The notes under the pieces were generated by a model. That model was given only the letters and a program-made list of their open reading frames with translations, was not told where the DNA came from and searched no databases. A stretch of DNA of 64,000 nt from JAMXLO01 sp963812505 (lineage in GTDB: Bacteria > Pseudomonadota > Alphaproteobacteria > Acetobacterales > Acetobacteraceae). Shown in pieces: positions 32,256 to 41,492 of this stretch (positions within the stretch are counted from its first letter, which is position 1; every line of letters starts with the position of its first letter). The stretch covers positions 496,001 through 560,000 of the forward strand of contig CAWEVM010000008.1 in NCBI GenBank assembly GCA_963812505.1, given 5' to 3'. A program made the translations under genes and the position numbers.

Positions 32256-33598
32256 AAGCATTCGGTCGCCGTCAGGAGGAAGTCACCTCAGCAGAGGTCG
32301 CCGTAAAGCCGCGTCCCGCACCTATCGCCGCGGAAGCGACTGACGTGGGGCTGCGGCTCCGCCTGCGTGCAAAGGTCATGGAACAACTCAACTCGGGCGC
32401 CGTCGCCGAGATGCCGGCCGATGTTCTGCGGGCAGAACTGGAACCTGTGATCCATCAGATCGCCGGCCAGGAGCGAGTGCAGCTCTCGGCACGCGACCAG
32501 GCACAGCTCGCGCAGGAACTGACCGACGACATGGTGGGCTTCGGCCCGCTGGAACCGCTGCTGCGGGACGATACCATCAGCGACATCATGGTGAACGGGC
32601 CGGACACCGTGTTTATCGAAGTGCGCGGGAAGCTGCAGAAGTCCAACGTGCGGTTCCGCGATTGGGACCATGCAGCGATGGTGGCGCAGAAGATGGTGGC
32701 GACGATTGGCCGCCGCGTCGACGAATCGAGCCCGCTCTGCGATGCGCGCCTGCCCGATGGCAGCCGCGTCAACGTGATCTTCCCGCCGTTGGCACTTGAC
32801 GGCCCCACGATCTCAATCCGCAAATTCACCAAGAAGAAGCTCGACTTCGGTGCCATGGTTGCGAATGGCAGCATGAACCCGTCCGTTGCGCGGGTACTGG
32901 AGATTGCATCGCGGTGCCGACTGAACATTTTGGTGTCGGGTGGCACCGGCTCGGGCAAGACCACGCTGTTGAACGCGCTCAGCCGCATGATCGGGCACGA
33001 CGAACGCGTCATCACCATCGAGGACGCGGCTGAACTGCAGCTGCAACAGCCGCACGTTGTTCGGCTGGAGACGCGCACCGCGAACCTGGAAGGCCGCGGC
33101 GAGATCAACCAGCGGGAGCTGCTGCGCAATGCGCTGCGTATGCGGCCGGATCGCATCATCGTCGGCGAAGTCCGTGGTGCAGAGGCGTACGACATGCTGC
33201 AGGCCATGAACACCGGTCATGACGGCTCGATCAGCACGGTCCACGCCAACACAACGCGCGACGCGCTCGCGCGCGTCGAGAACATGGTTCAGATGGCCAC
33301 GGTGAACCTGCCGGCTCGCGCGATCCGCGCGCAGATCGCCAGCGCGGTCCATCTGATCATTCAGATCGAGCGCATGCGGGATGGCGTGCGCCGCATCTCG
33401 CAGATCTCCGACATCTGCGGCATGGAGGGTGAGGTCATCACCATGAATGACGTCGCCATGTTCGAGTTTGAGGGGGAATCGTCATCGGGCACGATTGTCG
33501 GAAAATACCATACGGCAGGTGCGCGTCCCTCCTTCGCTCCCCGGCTGGCTTACTTCGGCCTGGAGAACGCCTGGATGGAGGCGTTGCAGAGCATTTGA
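32252..33598 (+). CDS. cpaF: Secretion ATPase CpaF/TadA
   Basis: A 448-residue GspE/PulE-type motor. 'VNGPDTVFIEVRGKLQKS' and 'LPDGSRVNVIFPPLALDG' belong to the N-terminal domain; Walker A is 'SGGTGSGKTTLLNALS', the Asp/Glu box 'TIEDAAELQL', Walker B region 'DRIIVGEVRGAEAYDMLQAM' and the His box 'ISTVHANTTRDAL'. It drives Flp assembly and possibly retraction. Translation is coupled to cpaE by ATGA; extended upstream frames are rejected. Confidence 0.95.
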   Translation: MKAFGRRQEEVTSAEVAVKPRPAPIAAEATDVGLRLRLRAKVMEQLNSGAVAEMPADVLRAELEPVIHQIAGQERVQLSARDQAQLAQELTDDMVGFGPLEPLLRDDTISDIMVNGPDTVFIEVRGKLQKSNVRFRDWDHAAMVAQKMVATIGRRVDESSPLCDARLPDGSRVNVIFPPLALDGPTISIRKFTKKKLDFGAMVANGSMNPSVARVLEIASRCRLNILVSGGTGSGKTTLLNALSRMIGHDERVITIEDAAELQLQQPHVVRLETRTANLEGRGEINQRELLRNALRMRPDRIIVGEVRGAEAYDMLQAMNTGHDGSISTVHANTTRDALARVENMVQMATVNLPARAIRAQIASAVHLIIQIERMRDGVRRISQISDICGMEGEVITMNDVAMFEFEGESSSGTIVGKYHTAGARPSFAPRLAYFGLENAWMEALQSI

Positions 33599-33599
33599 C

Positions 33600-34556
33600 A
33601 TGTTAAGCCCTCTCATCCTGGCCGCGATTGTTCTGTTGCTGGTGTCATCCGCGAGTGCGGCACTGCTGGTGCGGGATGTCGCCGGCGGCCGTCTGCGAGA
33701 GCGCGTCAGTTCGATTCGTGTACGGACCGACGAGGGGCCATCCACACCTGTCCCGACTGTTGCCCTCCGGTCAACCGGCCAACGCGGCGCGTTCACCGCA
33801 AAATTCATGCGCCTGTTGCGGCTCAATCCGGACATCGCGCTGCAAAATGTCATTCCCTGGAAACTGGTCATCGTCGTTTCCTGCGCCGCGGCGCTGGGAG
33901 GTCTCTTCTACGGCCATGAATTCCTCGGATGGTGGCTCGCCGCGCTTCTGATGCCGGTCGATGCAGTGTTCGTCGCACGGCTGATTTTCGGCTGGGAACG
34001 CGCGGCTTATCAGAAGACGTTGCTCGAGCAGATCCCGGACGTGATGGCCCTGATCTGCCGGGCGGTCGCTGCCGGCATCCCGTTGGGCGAGGCACTGCGC
34101 AATGTCTCGCGCGATGCCAGCAGCCCGTCACGTGAGGAGTTCATGCGCGTGGTCAACGAGGTGTCGATCGGGCAACCGCTCGAGGCCGCGTTGTGGAAGC
34201 TGCACGATCGCGTCGATCTGCCCGAGTACGCATTCTTTGCGGTCACCATCGGACTGCAGGCGCAGACCGGCGGCAGCCTGGTCGAGACACTACAGAACCT
34301 GCAGGACCTGGTTCGCAGACGTGTGGCACTGTCCAAGCGCGGCAAGGCCCTGGCGGCGGAAGCGCGTATGTCGGCGATGATTCTGGCAGTTCTGCCGTTC
34401 CTCGCGTTTATCGGTCTCAGCTTTATTCAAGATGGGTTCGTGCATTTCTTTTTTGGTACCCCAACCGGCAATCACCTGTTGATGGCGGCCTTTGGCTTCC
34501 TATCGGGGGGCATATTTGTGATGCGCCAACTGATCCGCCGGAGTTTGAAACCGTGA
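33600..34556 (+). CDS. tadB: Tad platform membrane protein TadB
   Basis: A 318-residue inner-membrane GspF-type protein: 'DVMALICRAVAAGIPLGEALRNV' near residue 150, 'FFAVTIGLQAQTGGSLVETLQNL' near 215 and a C-terminal pair of hydrophobic segments. The ATG at 33600 follows the cpaF stop by one base. Together with TadC it forms the platform that CpaF rotates or pushes. Confidence 0.92.
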   Translation: MLSPLILAAIVLLLVSSASAALLVRDVAGGRLRERVSSIRVRTDEGPSTPVPTVALRSTGQRGAFTAKFMRLLRLNPDIALQNVIPWKLVIVVSCAAALGGLFYGHEFLGWWLAALLMPVDAVFVARLIFGWERAAYQKTLLEQIPDVMALICRAVAAGIPLGEALRNVSRDASSPSREEFMRVVNEVSIGQPLEAALWKLHDRVDLPEYAFFAVTIGLQAQTGGSLVETLQNLQDLVRRRVALSKRGKALAAEARMSAMILAVLPFLAFIGLSFIQDGFVHFFFGTPTGNHLLMAAFGFLSGGIFVMRQLIRRSLKP

Positions 34557-35494
34557 ACCACGATCAACTTCTTCTACTGTCCCTGTTCGGCGGTGGTATC
34601 CTGGTGCTGATCGCGGCCGCGTTCCTGTTGCTTTTCCAGGGAGCGAGTGAGCAGGAGATTGCGCGTCGTATCGGCGGGCTGCGCGACGGCGCGACAGTCG
34701 CGCAACAGCGATCGTCCCGTCTCTTGCCGATGCTGCTTGGTCTGGTGCACCGTGTTGGCAGCGCCATGCGTGATCGGCTGATGTCCGCCCGCGATACTGA
34801 AACGCTTGGGAAGAGCCTGGCGGCAGCGGGCCTTGAGCCGTCAAAGGCAATGCCGATCTTCGTCGGCGCAAAGATCGCCTGCCTGCTCTTGCTGCCAGCC
34901 TTGACCTATTTGACATCTGTTCTGCTGAGTTATTCGACTATGCGGCAGATGGTGCTTACTCTGATGTCGCTCGTGGTCGCGATGATGCTGCCGAACTGGG
35001 TGATCTCGGCGATCCGCCGACCGTACCAGCAGGCGTTGCGGCGCGGGATCCCCGATGCGCTCGATCTGCTGGTGGTTTGCGCCGAGGCGGGCCTCGGGCT
35101 GGAATCAGCCGTCGAACGTGTGGCGCAGGAGATGAGGCGGTCGAACCGGCCTGTCAGCGTCGAGTTCGCTCTGCTGAACCACGAAATGCGGATCTTTCCG
35201 GACCGGAAGATCGCCCTGACCAATCTTTCCGAGCGCTCGGGTCAACCCGCCTTCAAGCGTTTGGCTGGCACGATTGGGCAGACACTGAAATATGGCACAC
35301 CGCTGGGCCAGGGGCTGCGCTCCCTCGCCTCGGAGATGCGCAACGAACGGATGATCCAGTTCGAGGAGCGGGCCGGCAAGCTTCCCGCGTTGCTCGTGCT
35401 GCCGATGATCGGGTTTATCCTACCCTGTCTATTCATAATTCTGATGGGCCGCCCGGCCACGCAGATCATGGCCTTATTCGCAACCATGCGCTGA
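34553..35494 (+). CDS. tadC: Tad platform membrane protein TadC
   Basis: A 313-residue GspF-type membrane protein. The GTG start at 34553 overlaps the tadB stop (GTGA). 'IPDALDLLVVCAEAGLGLESAVERV' and 'GTPLGQGLRSLASEMRNERMI' are typical, with a hydrophobic C-terminus. It ends 20 bases from the convergent tadD gene. Confidence 0.92.
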   Translation: MNHDQLLLLSLFGGGILVLIAAAFLLLFQGASEQEIARRIGGLRDGATVAQQRSSRLLPMLLGLVHRVGSAMRDRLMSARDTETLGKSLAAAGLEPSKAMPIFVGAKIACLLLLPALTYLTSVLLSYSTMRQMVLTLMSLVVAMMLPNWVISAIRRPYQQALRRGIPDALDLLVVCAEAGLGLESAVERVAQEMRRSNRPVSVEFALLNHEMRIFPDRKIALTNLSERSGQPAFKRLAGTIGQTLKYGTPLGQGLRSLASEMRNERMIQFEERAGKLPALLVLPMIGFILPCLFIILMGRPATQIMALFATMR

Positions 35495-35514
35495 TCGCCG
35501 CGCAGGCCAAAGCG

Positions 35515-36309
35515 TCAGTTCTGCGGGGACGACGCCACGGCTCGGGCAATTGCTTCGACATTGCTGTCGGAGGCGCGGTCACCCAGCAATAGTCGCGAGC
35601 GGTCGTGATCCCCGGTGGCCGCGTAGAGAATCCCGAGGTTGACCTTCAGCCGTTGCGGCGAGGTGTCGGCGTTCTGCATCGGTGCGAGCGTCTGGAGCGC
35701 CTCGCCGGTGCGTCCTTCCAGCATCTGTGACATGGCGAGATCGTTTCTGGTAGCCGCGTCGTCGGGCGTGGTCGCGAGCACTTGCGTGTAGATCGCCTGC
35801 GCCGCGGTGTGCTGTCCCAGCAGATCCAGCGCCACCGCCTTATCGACAAGCGCATTCAAATCCGCAGGATTGGCTGCCAGCACCTGGTCCAGTCCGGCGA
35901 TCGCCTGCTCCGGTCGTCCACCGATGAGATCGATCAGCGCGAGTGCCCTGGTCAGATCCGGTTGGCCGGGGTTCGAGCGCAGCCGCTCGGTCAATATCTG
36001 ACGCGCCTGTGCGAGCTTGCCATAGCGGGCGAGTGCATCGGCGCACCGCATCTGCAGTGCGATGTTGCTGGGCTCGCTCACCGCCGCCTGGATGTACATG
36101 GAGCTGGCAAGCTCGCTGTCGCCGGAGGCATCGGCGGCCTCGGCCACCTGCAGCCGCGCGTCCGCCGTCAATGTGTGCTGCTGCGGAGAAGTAAGGGAGG
36201 CGCAGGCCGTCAGTGCGCAGCACGCTGCGACTCCGCGGGCCAGGGCAAAGAGTACGGCGACCGAGCGGTCTCGGCGGCAAGGGCATCCGAGGCGTGGGAG
36301 CAGGCGCAT
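35515..36309 (-). CDS. tadD: Tad TPR lipoprotein TadD
   Basis: A 264-residue protein with a lipoprotein signal (lipobox 'LTAC' near residue 34) and five or so tetratricopeptide repeats ('ADALARYGKLAQARQIL', 'DLIGGRPEQAIAGLDQVL', 'DLLGQHTAAQAIYTQVL'). TadD is the outer-membrane pilotin-like partner of the Tad secretin. The ATG at 36309 starts the signal peptide; a longer upstream frame is rejected. Third gene of the minus-strand cpaC unit. Confidence 0.88.
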   Translation of the reverse strand: MRLLPRLGCPCRRDRSVAVLFALARGVAACCALTACASLTSPQQHTLTADARLQVAEAADASGDSELASSMYIQAAVSEPSNIALQMRCADALARYGKLAQARQILTERLRSNPGQPDLTRALALIDLIGGRPEQAIAGLDQVLAANPADLNALVDKAVALDLLGQHTAAQAIYTQVLATTPDDAATRNDLAMSQMLEGRTGEALQTLAPMQNADTSPQRLKVNLGILYAATGDHDRSRLLLGDRASDSNVEAIARAVASSPQN

Positions 36310-36331
36310 GGCAGCCAAACCTTTCGCGATG

Positions 36332-36652
36332 CTACTGGCTTGAACCTGGGTTGGCCGCGCCTTGCTGTGCCGGCTCGCTGACGATGTTGACCGACGCAGC
36401 ATTCAGATCCGGCAGGGGATAGCGCTTGCCGGCAAGCAGTCGCGCGACCGGCGGTGCCGCCACGGCGCCAGTGCTCGTGCTCTGGCCCGTGCCTTCAACC
36501 AGGTCATGCGGATTGACCACCATGGTTCGCAGGTTCGCGTCGTTGACTCCGGTCGGGTTGTAGGTCCCGGGCCGCGCATAGGGATCGGTCAGGTCACTGG
36601 TCGTACAACCCGAGACGATCAGCGCGCCAATCAGCCAAGCGATGCGGTGCAT
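36332..36652 (-). CDS. Small Tad-locus lipoprotein (CpaD-position)
   Basis: A 106-residue protein with a lipoprotein signal 'IGALIVSGC' (Cys16) and a short proline-rich mature part with 'DPYARPGTYNPTGVNDANLR' and 'RLLAGKRYPLPD'. It sits between cpaC and tadD, the place where CpaD is usually found, but is about half the size of CpaD and shares no clear signature with it. It may be a reduced or lineage-specific secretin accessory factor. Confidence 0.7.
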   Translation of the reverse strand: MHRIAWLIGALIVSGCTTSDLTDPYARPGTYNPTGVNDANLRTMVVNPHDLVEGTGQSTSTGAVAAPPVARLLAGKRYPLPDLNAASVNIVSEPAQQGAANPGSSQ

Positions 36653-36659
36653 GCTTTCC

Positions 36660-38376
36660 TCACTTCAGGATGAAGCCGGCATCAAGCGGCGGCCCTCCGG
36701 CTGGGCCGGGTGCCACTTGGCGGCCCCATAGGATGCGATCGAGGTCCGTCGCCGGCCGGAAGCCATCCATCGGTGTCCGCAGCGCGGCCGGGCTCGAGGC
36801 AGGCTGAACCACATAAGGCGTGACGATGATCACCAATTCGCTCTCGCCACGCTGGAAGTCGTTAGACTTGAACAGCGAACCGATCACAGGGACCTCGCCG
36901 ATCCACGGCAGAGCATTCGTATTGTCGAGGGTCGTCTTCTGCAGCAGCCCGGCGATGGCGAAGCTCTGCCCGCTGCCCAACTCGACTGTGGTTTCGGCGC
37001 GCCGGACTGTCAGCGCCGGGATCGTCAGTGTGCCGCCGGCTATGGGAACGCTGACCGCACCGTTGGTGGTGAGCTCGCTGACCTCGGGACGGACCCGCAG
37101 GTTGAGCCGGGTCGACGACATCACGGTCGGCACCAAGGCAAGGCTGATGCCGAAGGTCTTGAACTCGACGGTGATGCTGGTCGTGCCATTGGTGGTACTG
37201 CCGGCGATCGGGATGGGGAATTCGCCGCCGGCCAGGAAGCTCGCGGTTTCGCCCGACAGCGCCGTGAGGTTCGGCTCCGCCAGAATGGTGATCAGCTGAT
37301 CGCCGGCCAGCGCGTCAATGATGTTGTTGACGTCCCACAGCTTGTTCCCTGAGGTAAATCCTGCGCCGAGCTGATTGACTGTGGCCGTGGCGCCGGCCAG
37401 CGGTGCGAGGCCAAGCGGCAACAGCGGCGTGATCGTGCTGGAGGCGGCGGCGCCGGTCCGCAATCCGAAGCGCCAGCCTGGACCGCTGCCGAGCGCCTGC
37501 CAATTGAACCCAAGCTGGCGCGTGACCGAGCGGCTGATTTCCGCGATGCGGACCCGGACGTTGACCTGGATGGCGCCGAGTACCGGTGAGGTTGTCCACC
37601 ACGCCGCCCTTGTCGCCGACGTAGCCGCGGGCGATCGCCTCTGCCTGCTGGGCGGCGGCGGCATTCGGCACGGTGCCGGTGAGGATCGCGTCGGTTCCCA
37701 GGCCCTGGACACGTACGGCCGATGCACCCTGCACGGTCCGCGCGACCGCGGCCTGGATGGCGAGCGCCATCGCCGGCGTGATGGTGCCTGGTGCCGCGGC
37801 GGCGGGAGCAGCGCCGCCGGCGCCGGGCGCAACGGTGACGTCGTACTGGATGATGGCCTGCCCCGCGTCGGTCGTCGCGATTACGGTGGTGCGGCCGGGC
37901 GCGACCCCCATCAGGAAAAGGCTGGTCGGCGAGGCCGGCTGAACGCGTGCGACGCCGGGCTCTGCCGACATCACGGTGGCCGCCGGCTGCGGCAGGCGCA
38001 GCAGCACGCCGGTGCCGGCCTGCACGGTGATCGGCTGGCTGATGGTGGCGACGGAAGGTGTCGCGGCCGGCGCGGGCGCGCCCGGCGGCGGCGTCAGTTT
38101 CGTGGGTGCAGGCGCGGGTGGTGCCGCCTGCGCCACGACCCCGGACAGATTGATTGATGCGGGGGGCGGATCAGCATGAGCGCTACCAGGTCCGCACATT
38201 GGCAGCGCGAACAACAGGCCGACGATGCATCCTGCCGGTCGGACATGGCGCCGTGACACAGAGGGGAGTGGCGCCGGTCGAAGCCAGGGCCACTCCAGCA
38301 ATCCGCTTTGCCACAGACTTTTCTTGACGCGACCAATCCGCGCCCGATGACTGTCAGTCACTCGAGAGCCGCGCAA
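36660..38376 (-). pseudogene. cpaC: Tad secretin CpaC/RcpA, frameshifted
   Basis: About 571 residues if one base is removed. The N-terminal part has a signal-like stretch ('GCIVGLLFALPMCGPGSAHA'), an alanine/proline linker and the BON-like region ending 'DKGGVVDNLT'. The C-terminal part has 'VNVRVRIAEISRSVTRQLG' and the secretin core with 'PIAGSTTNGTTSITVEFK', 'VPVIGSLFKS' and 'ELVIIVTPYVV'. The two frames meet at 37583-37586, where deleting one C of CC restores 'NLTVLGAIQVNV'. The first start, TTG 38376, is weak; GTG 38259 would give a cleaner signal. Secretins form the outer-membrane pore for the pilus. Orientation opposite to the other cpa genes. Confidence 0.82.
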
Positions 38377-38722
38377 TTTATTTCTTGCTCCTTGCTTGCC
38401 CCGGTTATGACTGCCTTATCCAGGCAGACCACCAACTGGCTCCATTCGAGACAGAACGCCTGATGCAATCATAGCGATTCGCGCCGACGCAAGCGCTTTT
38501 TGAGCTGAGCACCACAATTGTCACTACAGTTCTAAAAAACGTATACAGAACGTTACGAACTTACTTCAAATGGTTTGTCCCGATGGGTGCGACAGGCCGT
38601 CTAAATTGCCGCCCTGAAACGAAAAATCTGGCATTTTGAGGTTCATTGCGATATACATACGTTATGAAACTCATCAGAAAGTTCGCGTCTGCTAGTGGAG
38701 CAGGCGTGAGTATAGGATTGAC
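38377..38722. promoter_or_regulatory. Divergent promoter region between cpaC and tadE
   Basis: This 346-base gene-free stretch is clearly lower in GC than its neighbours. It holds a hairpin CTGCCT-tatcc-AGGCAG (38411-38427), and A/T-rich tracts around 38520-38560 and 38640-38680 where promoters for both directions are likely. No open frame with coding character is seen. Confidence 0.45.
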
Positions 38723-39187
38723 ATGATCACTGCCGGCGGCCGCCAGCAAGTCTTTGCGTTATTCCATCGTGATCACCGCGGTACTGCGGCGGTGGAATTC
38801 GCTCTGGTTGCGCCAATATTGTTTCTCTTGATCCTAGGCATCACCCAGTTCGGGATAACGCTGAACAATTACGAGATGCTTACGGGGGGCACCGGAGCAG
38901 CGGCGCGGCAGTTTTCAATGAGCCGTGGCACCTCGACGCCATCCAGCAGTACCAAAACCGCTTTGTACAGTGCGGCATCGAACCTCACGCAAGCAAACAT
39001 CACAGTCACACTAAAGGTAAATGGGGTTGCGTGCACCAGCGACGGTGCGTGCCAGACCGCGCTGACCAACGGGCAAGGGCAGCCCGCCACGGTATCGGCG
39101 TCATATCCATGCAACCTGACGGTCTATGGCTACAACTTTGCCCCGGGTTGCACATTGACCGCGCAATCGACGGAGAGTGTCGAATGA
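38723..39187 (+). CDS. tadE: TadE-like pseudopilin
   Basis: A 154-residue TadE/TadG-family protein: a short basic N-terminus with 'RDHRGTAAVEFALVAPILF' leads a single hydrophobic helix, with the Glu typical of pseudopilins after the processing site. The rest is periplasmic, with three cysteines that may pair. It would be processed by CpaA and cap or prime the pilus. Overlaps tadG as ATGA. Confidence 0.87.
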   Translation: MITAGGRQQVFALFHRDHRGTAAVEFALVAPILFLLILGITQFGITLNNYEMLTGGTGAAARQFSMSRGTSTPSSSTKTALYSAASNLTQANITVTLKVNGVACTSDGACQTALTNGQGQPATVSASYPCNLTVYGYNFAPGCTLTAQSTESVE

Positions 39188-40500
39188 GACAGCCAGTATT
39201 GCCATCTTTCTCCCGCCTGCATCGGGATCGGCGTGGCGCCGTTGCCGTGCTGACCGCGGCCGTCATCGTCGCACTCGCAGGAGTGGGCGCCGTCGCCGTT
39301 GACGTCGGTTATGCCGTCAATGCGCAGCGGCAGCTGCAGGCCTCGGCCGATGCGGCAGCTCTCGCTGGAGCGCGGGACATCGGGTCCACCACCAACGACC
39401 CGCGTCAATCGGCGACGAGCTACAGCGCAGTTGCGGGCAACAAGAACGCTCCGTCCAATCTCAATGTCACCATGGCGAGCGGCTATCCCGCGTTGAAGTG
39501 CTTCACCAGTATCGGCGTGACATGCGTGTCTGGAAAATCCGGGGTGCCATCGGCCAACGGCATCCAGGTGAAGCAGCAGGCGAGCGTGCCGACATTCTTT
39601 GGCAAAGCGATCGGCATCAGTTCGCTGAGCATCTCGGCGACGGCCACCGCCGGTGCCAAAGGCGGCAAGGCGACGCCGATGGACGTCATGATAATTGTGG
39701 ATACCACTGCATCGATGAACAGTGCTGATTCGAGCTGCAGCGGGGCTACAAGAATCGCCTGCGCATTGGGAGGCGTCCAGGCCATGTTGAGCGGGTTCTG
39801 GCCGTCGCAAGACCAGGTCGGCCTGCTGGCGTTTCCGGGCATGACGAGTGCGACGGTCTCGAAGGACTACACCTGCCCGACCAGCAATCCTACCATCGTG
39901 CCATACGGCAACTTAACGCCGGTGCCGGTGTACCAGATCGTCGGGCTGTCGACCGATTACAAAACGTCCGACGCGACAACCACCCTGAACTCAGCTTCGA
40001 ATGTCGTGAAGGCAGTTGGTGGTGCGACCGGCTGCTCTGGGATCAAGGCTCCCGGCGGTGAGGGTACTTTCTACGCCGATGCCATCACGGCAGCGCAGCT
40101 CACCCTCACGACCACCGGTCGGGTAGGCGTGCAGAAGGCGATCATCATGGTCACCGACGGTGACGCCAGTGCGAGCGCACCCAGCCAGATAACGACCGCC
40201 CTGGGCACCAACGAGTGCCACGAGGCCATTACCGCTGCTCAGGTCGCGAAGACCGCAGGGACGTGGATCTATACGGTCTCCTATGGTTCGCCGTCGACAG
40301 GCTGCAGCACCGACAAGTCGCCCACCATCACCCCGTGCGCGGCGCTGCTGGCGATCGCATCGGACCCGACGAAGTTCTACGCCGATACCACCGCCGCCTG
40401 CCCTGCCGGAGCCAACGCGACATCGGGGCTGAACAATCTGTTCAAGAACATTGGGACCAGTCTGACATCCGCACGGATGCTGCCCGACAACACAAACTGA
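39184..40500 (+). CDS. tadG: TadG-like protein with von Willebrand A domain
   Basis: A 438-residue protein. The N-terminus 'RDRRGAVAVLTAAVIVALAG' is the TadG anchor helix, with 'QLQASADAAALAGARD' after it. A von Willebrand A domain begins about residue 160 with the metal site 'VDTTASMNS' (a variant of DxSxS) and includes 'IIMVTDGDAS'. Likely a surface or periplasmic adhesin associated with the pilus tip. The ATG at 39184 overlaps the tadE stop. Confidence 0.87.
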   Translation: MRQPVLPSFSRLHRDRRGAVAVLTAAVIVALAGVGAVAVDVGYAVNAQRQLQASADAAALAGARDIGSTTNDPRQSATSYSAVAGNKNAPSNLNVTMASGYPALKCFTSIGVTCVSGKSGVPSANGIQVKQQASVPTFFGKAIGISSLSISATATAGAKGGKATPMDVMIIVDTTASMNSADSSCSGATRIACALGGVQAMLSGFWPSQDQVGLLAFPGMTSATVSKDYTCPTSNPTIVPYGNLTPVPVYQIVGLSTDYKTSDATTTLNSASNVVKAVGGATGCSGIKAPGGEGTFYADAITAAQLTLTTTGRVGVQKAIIMVTDGDASASAPSQITTALGTNECHEAITAAQVAKTAGTWIYTVSYGSPSTGCSTDKSPTITPCAALLAIASDPTKFYADTTAACPAGANATSGLNNLFKNIGTSLTSARMLPDNTN

Positions 40501-40520
40501 GTATCGACAACTCATACCGG

Positions 40521-40612
40521 AATGCCGGGCGAAGGCCCGGCATTCACGTCTTGCAGCTCGCGGCAAAGAAAGAAAGACGTGGATGTCGGGGCCAAGCCCC
40601 GACATGACGGTA
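40521..40612. repeat. Dispersed palindromic repeat, copy 4
   Basis: Two hairpins (ATGCCGGGCGAAGGCCCGGC and GTCGGGGCCAAGCCCCGAC) joined by a linker containing 'CGGCAAAGAAAGAAAGACGT'. It matches copy 3 at 28555 in order and linker. It follows the tadG stop and may serve as its transcription terminator. Confidence 0.75.
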
Positions 40613-40700
40613 CACGTACTTCGTAATTACCGGACATTGGTATCAAGTCAGCGCCTATCGGCCCGAAGCTCCGCCATCTCATTGAGCGTTGCCATGAGAT

Positions 40701-41474
40701 CTACGGTGTGATGACCCGCGGCAGGCCAGCAACAGGCTGACTCAGCCACTGCACGGTGGGTACCATCCGATCAGGCTGTCTGTTGCCGTCGGCTGATGAA
40801 CCTGCGACGGGACCGAACGGCGTCACCACCCGGACGAGGCGTGCCTGCGGTGAGAGCAGCACCGCGTATTCGCTGACGTCCGGCTGAGCCCAGGGTGAAT
40901 GCGCTTTGATCCAGGGCCAGACCGCACGAACCTTCTGTAGATAGGCCGCGCCGAGCAATGGTATCGCCGAATGGTAAGCGGCGATCGCGCCGTCCCATCC
41001 GGTGTTGCCCAGCCGGCCGAGGCTCAGAATGCGCGCGGCGGCACGGGCATTGGTGTCGGGATCGAACGCCTCGTCCAGGTTCGCGAACGCGTATGGGTGG
41101 TAATAGAGGTCAACCTGAAAGCAGCCCACGTCGATCACGCGCACACCGCGTAGCTGCAGCGAGCGGACCATCCCGACGGCAGCCGCCTTGCTCGGCTGGT
41201 AGTATCCCTGCCCCTCGGCGTTGAGTGTCCACGGCCAGATGATCGGGAACATCCCGGTGGGAGCCCGACGGCCACTTTCGACGACGCCGATCGCCGCAAG
41301 CAGACCCTGGGGCAGCCGCCACTCGCGTTCCGCCTGGCCGGCAGCGCTTTCGCACACCGAAGAGGCTCCGTCGTATGGTTGCTGACCGGCCGCCTCCCCG
41401 AGGTTCACCAACGCGAGCGTACCAACGGCGATGGCGGCGCCGCAGGCTCTCAGGTATCGACGTGGGAAACGCAA
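40701..41474 (-). CDS. Lytic transglycosylase (SLT domain)
   Basis: A 257-residue protein with a signal peptide (residues 1-30) and a soluble lytic transglycosylase domain: catalytic Glu in 'LLAAIGVVESGRR', then 'AAAVGMVRSLQLRGV', 'DVGCFQVDLYYHP' and 'NTGWDGAIAAYHS'. It would cut peptidoglycan glycan strands to open a gap, as do VirB1-like enzymes for secretion machines. The frame opens at TTG 41474, 18 bases after the upstream SPOR gene; the true start is uncertain. Operon with that gene. Confidence 0.85.
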   Translation of the reverse strand: MRFPRRYLRACGAAIAVGTLALVNLGEAAGQQPYDGASSVCESAAGQAEREWRLPQGLLAAIGVVESGRRAPTGMFPIIWPWTLNAEGQGYYQPSKAAAVGMVRSLQLRGVRVIDVGCFQVDLYYHPYAFANLDEAFDPDTNARAAARILSLGRLGNTGWDGAIAAYHSAIPLLGAAYLQKVRAVWPWIKAHSPWAQPDVSEYAVLLSPQARLVRVVTPFGPVAGSSADGNRQPDRMVPTVQWLSQPVAGLPRVITP

Positions 41475-41492
41475 GCTGGGCCGGCGAGGTCG

